Shown here one piece after another: positions 1 through 7,900 of a stretch of 64,000 nucleotides of DNA. Numbering within the stretch: position 1 is the first letter of the stretch; every line of letters starts with the position of its first letter. The notes under the pieces were generated by a model. That model had not been told where the DNA came from. It did not search any database and saw only the letters and a program-made list of their open reading frames with translations. This DNA comes from Chryseobacterium glaciei (GTDB taxonomy: Bacteria; Bacteroidota; Bacteroidia; Flavobacteriales; Weeksellaceae): assembly GCF_001648155.1 (NCBI RefSeq), contig NZ_CP015199.1, positions 4,287,001 through 4,351,000 of the forward strand, read 5' to 3'. The translations under genes were made by a program, and so were the position numbers.

Positions 1-96
1 ATGTTTTTACAGGAAATAGTTCCCAGAATGAGAAGCGTCCCTATTATTTTCTGCACGTTTATTTATTTTGAGAGAGCAAAATTAAAATACAAACCC

Positions 97-144
97 TAAA
101 TTTGCACTGTACACAGTTAATTGTATGGTACTAACAAATTTGTA
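97..144 (+). promoter_or_regulatory. Promoter region of the HxlR gene
   Basis: A Bacteroidota -7 element TAAATTTG lies at 97-104; the nearest TTTG (67-70) is 26 bp upstream, longer than the usual 17-23. Downstream, GTAC occurs at 109-112 and 128-131, 19 bp apart, followed by the palindrome ACAAATTTGT at 135-144 just before the start codon. Paired sites here would suit autoregulation by a dimeric HxlR protein, but that is inference. Confidence 0.4.
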
Positions 145-148
145 AGTA

Positions 149-532
149 ATGGCAAAGAAAAAGGAAAATTCAACCAATAGCATTAATGCACAATATATTA
201 CGGAATGTGATCTCACCTACGCCGTTTGTAAAATTGGAGGAAGATGGAAATTATTGATCTTATGTAAGCTTGAAAATGGCAAATTACGTTTCAGTGAGCT
301 CAGAGACCGTATTGCAGGGATTACAGAAAGAATGCTTACGCTTCAGTTAAGAGAAATGGAAAAGGAAGGATTGCTAAAAAGGACTGTACATGCCCAAGTT
401 CCTCCAAGAGTAGATTATGAATTAACAGAAATAGCCAGAGAACTGATTCCTATTTGGAGACAGTTGGAAGATTGGGGAAAGAAGCATAAAAAATTAGTAA
501 AAGAGCAGGTATTGGAAGTTGATGAAAACTAA
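149..532 (+). CDS. HxlR-family winged-helix transcriptional regulator
   Basis: The 127-residue protein is almost entirely one HxlR winged-helix domain: a Cys-containing first helix (C20, C27), the GGRWKLLIL segment near residue 32, the recognition part FSELRDRIAGITERMLTLQL and the wing PPRVDYELT. Family members act as dimers and many sense quinones, aldehydes or oxidants through a cysteine near the N-terminus; C20 is the candidate here. The gene converges on an MFS exporter, and such regulators often control efflux or oxidoreductase genes. The specific target and ligand cannot be read from the sequence. Confidence 0.9.
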   Translation: MAKKKENSTNSINAQYITECDLTYAVCKIGGRWKLLILCKLENGKLRFSELRDRIAGITERMLTLQLREMEKEGLLKRTVHAQVPPRVDYELTEIARELIPIWRQLEDWGKKHKKLVKEQVLEVDEN

Positions 533-572
533 TGAGATTTATTTATTCAAATATTTTAGACTTTAAAATAAT

Positions 573-1766
573 CTACTTTCCAATCTCTTTATTCACTTTG
601 TTACAGAAAAGTATATGAGCGATTAAAGCTAATAATCCAAAAGATGCGCCTACGAAACAAACGCCGTCCCATTGCGCATACTGCCATGCGATAGAAGCCA
701 GCCATGTTCCTAATGATCCACCGATGAAATAGCAAACCATATACACAGTATTTAATCGGTTGACGGCATTAGATTTTATTAAAAAATAATTGGTTTGATT
801 CATAATGTGACTCGATTGTACACCTAAGTCCACAAGGATCACACCCACGATCAACCCCCAATACGTTTCTCCTGCAAAATAGGTGAACGCCCAGCTTCCT
901 AAAACAACTAGCAAAGAATAAGAAATAATTCTGTTGATATCTAAAAATTTTTGAAGTTTTCCGACTTTCGCAGCGGCTAAAGCTCCTACTGCACCAGCTA
1001 ATCCGAAGCTTCCTACAACCGATGCACCGGCATTGAATGGCGGTTTTTCCATGTGAAAGACCAATGTTGTAAATAAAGCACACATTGACCCAAAAGCCAT
1101 TGCTCCACGAAATGAAGCAAGCTGTAAAATCGGCTGTGTTTTGGCTAAATGCCCCACAGAACGCATCAATTCTTTATACGTTCCCTTGAAATTAGGCTGC
1201 ATTTCAGGCAACATTTTGTATACGGCAAACCATACCAAGATCATCAACCCTGCAGCAATTCCAAACATGGCTCTCCATCCCCAGACATCGCCTACAATTC
1301 CGCCTATAAATCTTGACAAAAGAATTCCGAGTAACAATCCGGACATGACGGTTCCGATATTGGATGATTTTTCTTTGTCAGACGATAATTCAGCGGCAAT
1401 CGGGATAAATAATTGAGGAATTACAGACGTCACTCCTATCAGTAAACTTGCCGCATATAACATCCATAATTGGGTTGCAAATGTCATCCACAATAACGAT
1501 CCAAAAACTAAAAATAAATCGATCAAAATTAATCTTTTACGCAAAAATTTATCTCCCAAAGGAACAATCATTAATAATCCGACTGCATATCCTATCTGAG
1601 TAAGCATTGAAATTCTGCTGGCTGCACTTTCGGAAACGTTTAAATCTTTCGAAATAAGTCCCAATAAAGGCTGATTATAATAATTGTTGGCAACTACAAG
1701 TCCGGAAATAATGGCCATTAGCCAGATCACAGTACGCGAAATACCGTTGGAAGCGTTCATCTGCAT
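573..1766 (-). CDS. MFS transporter, probable drug/metabolite exporter
   Basis: A 397-residue integral membrane protein with about 12 hydrophobic segments. The loop between segments 2 and 3 carries a motif-A-like PLGDKFLRKRL near residue 70, which is diagnostic of the major facilitator superfamily. It resembles the sugar-efflux/YnfM-type DHA12 group, and the substrate is unknown. The start at 1766 gives MQMNAS; the ATG two codons later is equally possible. A -7-like TAAATTTG lies just upstream on this strand (1789-1782). It is convergent with the HxlR regulator, with only 40 bp between their stop codons. Confidence 0.85.
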   Translation of the reverse strand: MQMNASNGISRTVIWLMAIISGLVVANNYYNQPLLGLISKDLNVSESAASRISMLTQIGYAVGLLMIVPLGDKFLRKRLILIDLFLVFGSLLWMTFATQLWMLYAASLLIGVTSVIPQLFIPIAAELSSDKEKSSNIGTVMSGLLLGILLSRFIGGIVGDVWGWRAMFGIAAGLMILVWFAVYKMLPEMQPNFKGTYKELMRSVGHLAKTQPILQLASFRGAMAFGSMCALFTTLVFHMEKPPFNAGASVVGSFGLAGAVGALAAAKVGKLQKFLDINRIISYSLLVVLGSWAFTYFAGETYWGLIVGVILVDLGVQSSHIMNQTNYFLIKSNAVNRLNTVYMVCYFIGGSLGTWLASIAWQYAQWDGVCFVGASFGLLALIAHILFCNKVNKEIGK

Positions 1767-2405
1767 GGTAAAAATTTACTTCAAATTTAGTTATAGAACT
1801 CTTGATTTTTGATGTATTTCAAATTGTTAATGATTAATTATCAGATTAATGAAATCAATCAGAAAAGAATGTCTTTTTTAGAGACCTACAAAGGTACTTA
1901 TTTTTGTAAAAAAGAGATTTGTATAAATTATCTATTTTCGAGTGGTTAATTCATTTTTTTTGTAAAATCGCAAAGACACAATTTTTTAATCATCATATTG
2001 TTAATTTGTATTGACTTTTGATAAAAAGATTATTAAATAATTTAACTGTTTTTTTTGACGCAAAGTTTTATTTTAAAGAATAATTTATTTAAGTGAGCAA
2101 AGAAGAATCAACCAAGTTGATTTGATGAAGCTGTATTTTCAAGCTTTGCGAAGCAAATTTTATTTGCCTTTGTCTCCTAAAAATCAAAAGTATGCAATAA
2201 AATCTTTGCGTTAAAAAAAAGACATTTACGCAACTCATAAAAAATCCTTGAGCCCTGAACCCTGAACCACTATTTTAGTTATATTTTGCGCCTTTGCGAT
2301 TTTCCAACTACAAAAAATAGAATGTTTTAATTATTCCCATTTTTCACTGAAATCAAGACTTTTCCGTACATTTATCTAATAAGTTTAATGATAAAAGATA
2401 GATTC
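1767..2405. repeat. Gene-free stretch with a degenerate CGCAAAG palindromic element
   Basis: No convincing ORF is seen. The stretch begins near 1966 with ATCGCAAAGACACAA and ends near 2287-2309 with TTGCGCCTTTGCGATTTTCC, the inverse of the first arm. This looks like an eroded member of the palindromic repeat seen at 19409-19608 and 20691-20769. Inside are further GCAAAG/CTTTGC fragments and a short heptad-like run GAGCCCTGAACCCTGAACC near 2255. A weak -7-like TAAGTTTA at 2380-2387 may serve the next gene. Confidence 0.55.
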
Positions 2406-3194
2406 ATGAATATTCAATTAATATCAAAAAATGCACTGGTAGGAGCTGCTACCCAAGGAATCGGAGCAGGAATTGCTCTGGAACTGGCGAAATGTGGGGC
2501 AAATGTCACCGTTATGGCTCGAAATGAAGAAAAATTAAAAAGCTTCGTGGCTTCCTTACCTGTTATTAATGAAAAACAGAAACATCAATATCTGGTAGCA
2601 GATTTTTCTGATTTTGAAAAGTACAGAGGCATTATTTTGGAGTATTTTAAAAATAATTCAATTGATATTCTTGTCAATAATACTAATGGTCCTGAGCCCG
2701 GAGTTGCATTAGAGAAAAAGGTGGATGATTATCAGAAGGCTTTTGATCTGGTCTTTAAGACTGTTTGTGAAACCACAAATTTGGCGTTACCTTATATGAT
2801 CAGACAAAATCACGGACGGATTATCAATGTTTCTTCTCTGTCGGTAAAATCGCCTATTAATAATTTAGTGCTATCAAATGCTATTCGCTCTGCAGTGGCA
2901 GCATGGGCAAAGACGTTAGCCAATGAAGTTGCACAGCATAATATTACAGTGAACAATGTTCTCACAGGATATTTTGATACTGAACGAATCAAAAAACTGA
3001 TTGATCACGAAGCAGAAAAAAGCAATCAATCTGTGGAAGAAATAAAAAAAGGCAGAGAAGATAAAATTCCTATGAAAAGATTGGGTAAACCTGAAGAATA
3101 TGGTTATTTGGTCGCTTTTTTAGCTTCAGAATATGCTGCTTATCTTACAGGAACCAATATCCCTTTAGATGGCGGATTGAATAATACATATTAA
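2406..3194 (+). CDS. Atypical short-chain dehydrogenase/reductase (FabG-like, catalytic Tyr/Lys missing)
   Basis: Rossmann-fold SDR of about 262 residues. The cofactor loop reads GAATQGIGAG, the usual NNAG is NNTNGP, and the C-terminal part has the expected GR..P.KRLGKPEE and LDGG endings. Where classical SDRs have YxxxK, this protein has SNAIR: aligning the following SAVAAWAKTLA with the family puts Ser and Arg at the Tyr and Lys positions, while the catalytic-region Ser of NVSS is kept. This matches the BKR-like subgroup known to depart from the classical tetrad. I prefer the ATG at 2406 over 2388, because it leaves a normal short lead into the first strand and sits better behind the possible -7 element. 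Confidence 0.85.
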   Translation: MNIQLISKNALVGAATQGIGAGIALELAKCGANVTVMARNEEKLKSFVASLPVINEKQKHQYLVADFSDFEKYRGIILEYFKNNSIDILVNNTNGPEPGVALEKKVDDYQKAFDLVFKTVCETTNLALPYMIRQNHGRIINVSSLSVKSPINNLVLSNAIRSAVAAWAKTLANEVAQHNITVNNVLTGYFDTERIKKLIDHEAEKSNQSVEEIKKGREDKIPMKRLGKPEEYGYLVAFLASEYAAYLTGTNIPLDGGLNNTY

Positions 3195-3195
3195 A

Positions 3196-3222
3196 AAAGA
3201 GGTTCAATTTGAACCTCTTTTT
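3196..3222. terminator. Bidirectional intrinsic terminator
   Basis: GAGGTTCAA and its exact complement TTGAACCTC form a hairpin, flanked by A6 on one side and T6 on the other. It therefore can end both the SDR transcript (+) and the glycosidase operon (-), whose stop codons are 12 bp and less away. Confidence 0.85.
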
Positions 3223-3233
3223 CGTTGTTTATT

Positions 3234-5693
3234 TTAAGGTCTTAAATCCTTAAACTGTTTATCAGCAGGAAAAACATGCTGTACTTTTTCTACAATAATA
3301 TCTGAATTGACTTCAAACTCTGCATTTTGTTTAATGTCTAAAGATGAAGCGCCGACAGAAACTTTATATTTTCCTTTTTCAGCGATCCATGCGCCTTTCT
3401 CGGTGATAAATGAAGCTAAGTCTTTTGGATTAAGCTGTAAAGTAACTGTTTCACTCTCGCCAGGCTGTAATTCCTTTGTTTTTGCAAAAGCTTTCAGTTC
3501 AGATTTTGGTTTGTCGATTAACTTGTTCGGAGCAGACAGATACAATTCTACCACTTCTTTTCCGGCTACTTTTCCGTTGTTTTTAACCGTAACACTCACC
3601 TGAATTTTATCTTTAAAAGTTGGTGAACTGATTTTTATATTTGAATAATCAAAACTGGTATACGACTTTCCAAATCCAAATTCATATGAAGGTTTTACAT
3701 TAAAGGTGTTGAAATAACGATATCCGACATAAACTCCCTCTTCATACGTCACTTCTTTTGGGTTTTCAGCAGGAACTCCCGGAAAGTTTTTCGCAGACGG
3801 AGTATCCGAATATTTTACAGGGAAAGTCATCGTTAATTTTCCGGAAGGATTTATTTTTCCGGAAATAACGTCCGCTACAGAATGTCCGCCTTCCTGACCA
3901 GGCTGCCATGCCAATAAAATAGCATCTACTTTATCTTTCCACGATGCCGTTTCAATAACACCACCGATATTTAAAATTACCACTACTTTTTTACCTTTTG
4001 CATGGAAAGCTTTTGAGATTTTATCCAGCATTTCGATTTCTTCAGTCGCCAGATTAAAATCATTATCAACGACTCTATCGCCACCTTCTCCCGAATTTCT
4101 TCCTAAAGTGATGAAAGCAATTTCAGACGTTTCAGCTTTTTTAGCAAGGAAGACATCATCCATTTTCATTTCGGGAAGTCTTTCCGGCAACGCTAAAATT
4201 CCTCTGGCTTTTCTTCTTTCCTTTTCCGCGGCTACTTCTTTTTCGGCGTGAGGCTTGTATAAATCCACCAATTCTTTATCCAGTTGATATCCGGCAGAAT
4301 TCAGTCCTTCCAATAATGAAACAGTGTGTTTGTTATTGACACTTCCACTCCCCGTTCCGCCAGTGATCCACGCATAAGAAGTAACTCCGAATAAGGAAAC
4401 TTCTTTCTGTTTATTAGCAAAAGGCAATGCATAGTTATCATTTTTAAGTAAAACCATTCCTTCTGTGGCTGCATTTCTTGTCACTTCTGCATTTTGAACA
4501 AGATTGGGTTTATCACTGTATTTGTATTGTGCGAAAGTCGGAGTACGGAAAACATATTCCAGAATTCTTTTTACATTTATATTGGCAACGTCCTGAGATA
4601 ATTTCCCAGAATCCAGAGCGGCAAGAAGTACTTTTTTCTGCGCAGGAATTCCCGGCATCAGAAGATCATTTCCAGCATTCATCTGTTTTACAACATCAGA
4701 AATTCCGCCGTTTTTGATAGATTCAAATCCCGGGAAACCTCCGAACCAGTCGGTCATTACAATGCCTTTAAAGCCCCATTCATTTCTTAAAACCCGAGTC
4801 AGTAAATCCTTGCTGTCGGAGGTATAAACTCCGTTTAACAAATTATAAGAAGACATTACCGTCCATGGCTGAGATTCTTTGACTGTAATTTCAAAACCTT
4901 TTAAATACAATTCTCTCATCGCACGTTCTGAAACATGGGCATTGATGGTCAAACGGTTGGTTTCTTCATTGTTGGCCGCAAAATGTTTGATAGAAGTTCC
5001 CACTCCTTGAGACTGGATTCCGTTGACAATAGCTGCGGCAGTTTTTCCTGAAATTAAAGGATCTTCAGAATAATATTCAAAATTTCTTCCGTTCAACGGG
5101 TTTCTGTGAATGTTTAAAGCCGGAGCCAAAAGAACATCTACTCCATATTCTTTTACTTCATTTCCCATGGCTTTTCCCACCTGCTCCAGTAAGGTTTTGT
5201 TCCAGGTTGAAGCTAATGCTGTTCCCACCGGAAAAGCCGTTGCATAATAGGTTTTTGAATCATTATCTCTGGTCGGTGCGATTCTTAACCCTGCAGGACC
5301 ATCGGCAACTACCGTCGCAGGAATCCCGAATCTATCAAAATTGGCTGTTCCTCCTGCAGCTCCCGGAACAAGACCTTGTTTGGAATCTCCTACAGGCCCT
5401 GTCAGGACTTCAATTCCGGGCATTCCTGTTCCGATCAGTAAATCAATTTTTTCAGCATTCGTCATTTGTTTGACGATGGCATCAATTCTTTTATCGACAG
5501 AAAGACGGCTGTCTTCCCAGGGATCTAATTTTCCGTTTTTATTTAAATCTTTAAAGGTCTGACCATTTACCATAATGGTCTGAGTATTTTGCTGAGCATT
5601 TGCAACTGCCGATGTTGCCAATAAAACAAGAAATAATCCTGAATTTTTGGCTTTCTGAACAAGTTTGATCAATGCAGATTGGTTCTTCTTCAT
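3234..5693 (-). CDS. Secreted glycoside hydrolase family 3 (beta-glucosidase-like)
   Basis: A GH3 enzyme of about 819 residues. Order of parts: signal peptide ending ANAQ, an EF-hand-like calcium loop (DLNKNGKLDPWED), the GH3 barrel with RNFEYYSEDP, KHFAANNEE and the nucleophile Asp in MTDWFGG (about residue 315), the alpha/beta sandwich with GGTGSGS, and a C-terminal fibronectin III-like domain. Family members release terminal beta-D-glucosyl or related sugars. The open frame extends to 5732, but the ATG at 5693 starts directly on a good signal peptide and lies 4 bp after the previous stop. It is the last gene of the five-gene locus; substrate linkage cannot be decided. Confidence 0.93.
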   Translation of the reverse strand: MKKNQSALIKLVQKAKNSGLFLVLLATSAVANAQQNTQTIMVNGQTFKDLNKNGKLDPWEDSRLSVDKRIDAIVKQMTNAEKIDLLIGTGMPGIEVLTGPVGDSKQGLVPGAAGGTANFDRFGIPATVVADGPAGLRIAPTRDNDSKTYYATAFPVGTALASTWNKTLLEQVGKAMGNEVKEYGVDVLLAPALNIHRNPLNGRNFEYYSEDPLISGKTAAAIVNGIQSQGVGTSIKHFAANNEETNRLTINAHVSERAMRELYLKGFEITVKESQPWTVMSSYNLLNGVYTSDSKDLLTRVLRNEWGFKGIVMTDWFGGFPGFESIKNGGISDVVKQMNAGNDLLMPGIPAQKKVLLAALDSGKLSQDVANINVKRILEYVFRTPTFAQYKYSDKPNLVQNAEVTRNAATEGMVLLKNDNYALPFANKQKEVSLFGVTSYAWITGGTGSGSVNNKHTVSLLEGLNSAGYQLDKELVDLYKPHAEKEVAAEKERRKARGILALPERLPEMKMDDVFLAKKAETSEIAFITLGRNSGEGGDRVVDNDFNLATEEIEMLDKISKAFHAKGKKVVVILNIGGVIETASWKDKVDAILLAWQPGQEGGHSVADVISGKINPSGKLTMTFPVKYSDTPSAKNFPGVPAENPKEVTYEEGVYVGYRYFNTFNVKPSYEFGFGKSYTSFDYSNIKISSPTFKDKIQVSVTVKNNGKVAGKEVVELYLSAPNKLIDKPKSELKAFAKTKELQPGESETVTLQLNPKDLASFITEKGAWIAEKGKYKVSVGASSLDIKQNAEFEVNSDIIVEKVQHVFPADKQFKDLRP

Positions 5694-5697
5694 ATTT

Positions 5698-6729
5698 TTA
5701 TTTGTTTGAATTAAATAATTTGAGTTTAGCATAAAAATCTTCGAACATCAGTCGGATATCTAAGTTGTTGTATATCCTGATATTTCTTCCGTTCGGGTTG
5801 TAATCATATGTTCCGTTATCATTGATTTTCGGAGCATTTTTTAATACATACTGACTTGATGACGGATCGGCTTCGAAAGACGACTGTAAAGCGGTTAACA
5901 GAATCAACGGACTGTCGCCCATAATGTAAGTTTCACCAATTTGAAGATTGAACTTTTGGGTTCTTTCCATAAGATCCTCAATCTTTTTTGACAGATGAGC
6001 CCCAGTTTTCCCTTCCGGCTTTACTCTGGTCATCAGTTCTGCATATGACATTAAAGCCTGCCGGTAAGCATTTCTCGGAATCTGCCACACTTTTAGATCA
6101 GATTGATTAAAAACTACCTGTCCTGCTTTTATATCAATTCCAAGATTGTATTCTAAAGGAGTGAAATTTGGTGGCGGAGTTGCCAGATCCTGATATTCAG
6201 GACCGCCAATCCACACAACGATTACTTTTTCAGCGATCTTCGGTTCCAGCAGATAGGCACTCGCAATTTCTGTTAATCCGGCTCCACATACGACAAACAG
6301 TGGCGTTTTTACATCTGTTCTCATCGCTTCAGCAACAATAGCTTTAGCTCCGGCTGAGATTTGTGGTGTTTTCAGATTTTTTAACTGATCATTTGAACCC
6401 TGATAGATTTTAAATTTATCTTTAAGATTCATAATAGTAAGCGTTTCATTCACTTCTTTGACTGCATTTTCAGCTGTCACTGATGATGAATCAAACGGGT
6501 CTCCCGGCTTTAAATGAGAACCGATAATGCCCCGAATTTCTGTAGACGGCGAAAGAATCTGATGAACCAATTGAAATAATCCATCCGGATCACCTCCAAA
6601 ATCATTGTCGACAATTACTCTGTAGCGAGGTTTTACAAATTGATCCATTTCAGAAATCACAGCAGTATTCTGCGCCGAAACAGATACTGCTGCGAATAAA
6701 GAAACTATATTAAAAAATACTGATTTCAT
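5698..6729 (-). CDS. Secreted nucleoside hydrolase-like protein
   Basis: A 343-residue protein with a signal peptide (ends VSVSAQ). Near residue 41 it has VDNDFGGDPDG, a variant of the DxDxxxDD calcium- and ribose-binding signature of inosine-uridine nucleoside hydrolases; VVWIGGPEY and a late GDSPL (the region that carries the second Ca-binding Asp) also fit. The family cleaves N-ribosidic bonds. The signature is not perfect (GGDPD in place of the consecutive Asp pair), so substrate may differ from common nucleosides. It lies between a secreted alpha/beta hydrolase and a GH3, which suggests a job in dismantling a glycoside outside the cytoplasm. Confidence 0.8.
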   Translation of the reverse strand: MKSVFFNIVSLFAAVSVSAQNTAVISEMDQFVKPRYRVIVDNDFGGDPDGLFQLVHQILSPSTEIRGIIGSHLKPGDPFDSSSVTAENAVKEVNETLTIMNLKDKFKIYQGSNDQLKNLKTPQISAGAKAIVAEAMRTDVKTPLFVVCGAGLTEIASAYLLEPKIAEKVIVVWIGGPEYQDLATPPPNFTPLEYNLGIDIKAGQVVFNQSDLKVWQIPRNAYRQALMSYAELMTRVKPEGKTGAHLSKKIEDLMERTQKFNLQIGETYIMGDSPLILLTALQSSFEADPSSSQYVLKNAPKINDNGTYDYNPNGRNIRIYNNLDIRLMFEDFYAKLKLFNSNK

Positions 6730-6740
6730 GAGGTTTTATT

Positions 6741-6836
6741 TTAATCACAAAAAGCGAATGATATGTTTTAAATAGGATTTTATCCTATACTTTATTAAAT
6801 CGTCCCTTCGGGACTCTTTTCTTGTGATTTAATTTT
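6741..6836. repeat. Palindromic intergenic element (AATCACAA...TTGTGATT arms)
   Basis: The space between the nucleoside hydrolase and the upstream hydrolase is bounded by TTAATCACAA (from 6741) and its approximate inverse CTTGTGATTTAATTTT (to 6836), with an inner GTCCCTTCGGGAC hairpin at 6802-6814. The layout resembles the longer elements at 7741-7889 and 13881-14034. It would form a structured spacer in the operon mRNA. Confidence 0.5.
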
Positions 6837-6841
6837 AAGAG

Positions 6842-7717
6842 TTATAAAAACTTATGAAATTTCAGCCAGTCAAAATAGACATCCGACCATTTGTCGACAG
6901 GTAAATTCTGTGTTCCCATTCCGAAACCGTGACCTCCTTTTTCATACATATGAAGTTCTACAGGTTGTCCGGCTTCCAACCATTTATTGTAAAGCTGAAT
7001 ACTTTTTGGAGCCAGTTTCAACTGATCATCAGTTGCTGCACAAATAAACAACGGCATTGATCCCGAAATTTTTGAAGTCAAAATATCCTCATTTGGACCC
7101 CCGTAAATAGATGCGGCAAAGTTGGGTAAGGTTGATGCATCTTTGCTGTGAAGAACACTTTCTAAAATGACACTTGCCCCAGCCGAGAAACCGATTACAC
7201 CTAGTTTATCAGCCTGAATATTTAATTCTTTAGCGTGAGCTCTTACATAAGAAATAGCGGTTTTAATATCGTCACCTGCCATTACTTTGATAGGAGCTGT
7301 TTTAGCATCAAAAGCTTTTCTGTCTTTGATATTTTCCATCATTTCACGGGCTGGATCGTTGGATTTTGTTTCCAGCAAACGGTATTTTAAAACAATGGCT
7401 GTTATTCCGTTTTCGGCGAGTTTTTTTGCGAGATCAATCCCTTCTCTGTTGATCGATAAACTTTGAAAACCGCCACCCGGAGCAATGACGATGGCTGTAC
7501 CGTTCGCTTTAGCTTTGTCGGCTTCGAAAACCAAAATTGAAGGCTGTGCTACATTGTAAACAACCTCTGTTTTAAACAAATCCGAATAAGTTTGTGCTTC
7601 TTTCTGCTTCCAGCTTTCTGTTCCCGGAGCTTTACCACTGTATAACGGGATACTTTTTTGAGCCTGTATATTGTTGATTCCGATAAGGAATATGCTTGCT
7701 ATAATGAGTTTTTTCAT
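6842..7717 (-). CDS. Secreted alpha/beta hydrolase (esterase/lipase, BD-FAE-like)
   Basis: About 291 residues with a signal peptide (ends NNIQAQ). It shows the oxyanion segment APGGGF, the nucleophile elbow GFSAGA (Ser about residue 178), an acid region AATDDQ and the catalytic His in GGHGFG. This arrangement is typical of small secreted esterases, often annotated as acetyl-xylan-esterase-like, found among carbohydrate genes. A deacylating role on an acylated glycoside is plausible. The frame begins at 7750, but the ATG at 7717 starts MKKLIIAS, a clean signal sequence. It lies downstream of a GH3 in the same operon, separated by a palindromic spacer. Confidence 0.85.
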   Translation of the reverse strand: MKKLIIASIFLIGINNIQAQKSIPLYSGKAPGTESWKQKEAQTYSDLFKTEVVYNVAQPSILVFEADKAKANGTAIVIAPGGGFQSLSINREGIDLAKKLAENGITAIVLKYRLLETKSNDPAREMMENIKDRKAFDAKTAPIKVMAGDDIKTAISYVRAHAKELNIQADKLGVIGFSAGASVILESVLHSKDASTLPNFAASIYGGPNEDILTSKISGSMPLFICAATDDQLKLAPKSIQLYNKWLEAGQPVELHMYEKGGHGFGMGTQNLPVDKWSDVYFDWLKFHKFL

Positions 7718-7740
7718 TTTATTTAGTTTTAAATATTTTT

Positions 7741-7889
7741 TTAACCACAAATTGAAGATTCGACGGAGTCAAAAGGCTGAAAAGTTTTACACTTAAGTAA
7801 TTTATTAAAGTTAAAAGTCATGCTGTTGAAAAGTACACTTAATCCTTTTGTATCTTTTGACTCTGTCGAATCTTCGATTTATGGTTTAA
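7741..7889. repeat. Long imperfect palindrome between operon genes
   Basis: The arm starting TTAACCACAAATTGAAGATT (7741-7786) is matched by an inverted arm at 7844-7889 with roughly 80-85% identity, including GAAGATTCGAC.GAGTCAAAAG. The termini (TTAACCACAAA...) are shared with the element at 13881-14034. RNA from either strand would fold into a hairpin of about 45 bp. Confidence 0.75.
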
Positions 7890-7900
7890 TTTTTTATGAA

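Noticed and set aside
1-99. Short frame from the first base (33 codons, ends TAA)
   Set aside because: No protein-like pattern; ends in the HxlR promoter. It could be a gene edge, but nothing supports that.
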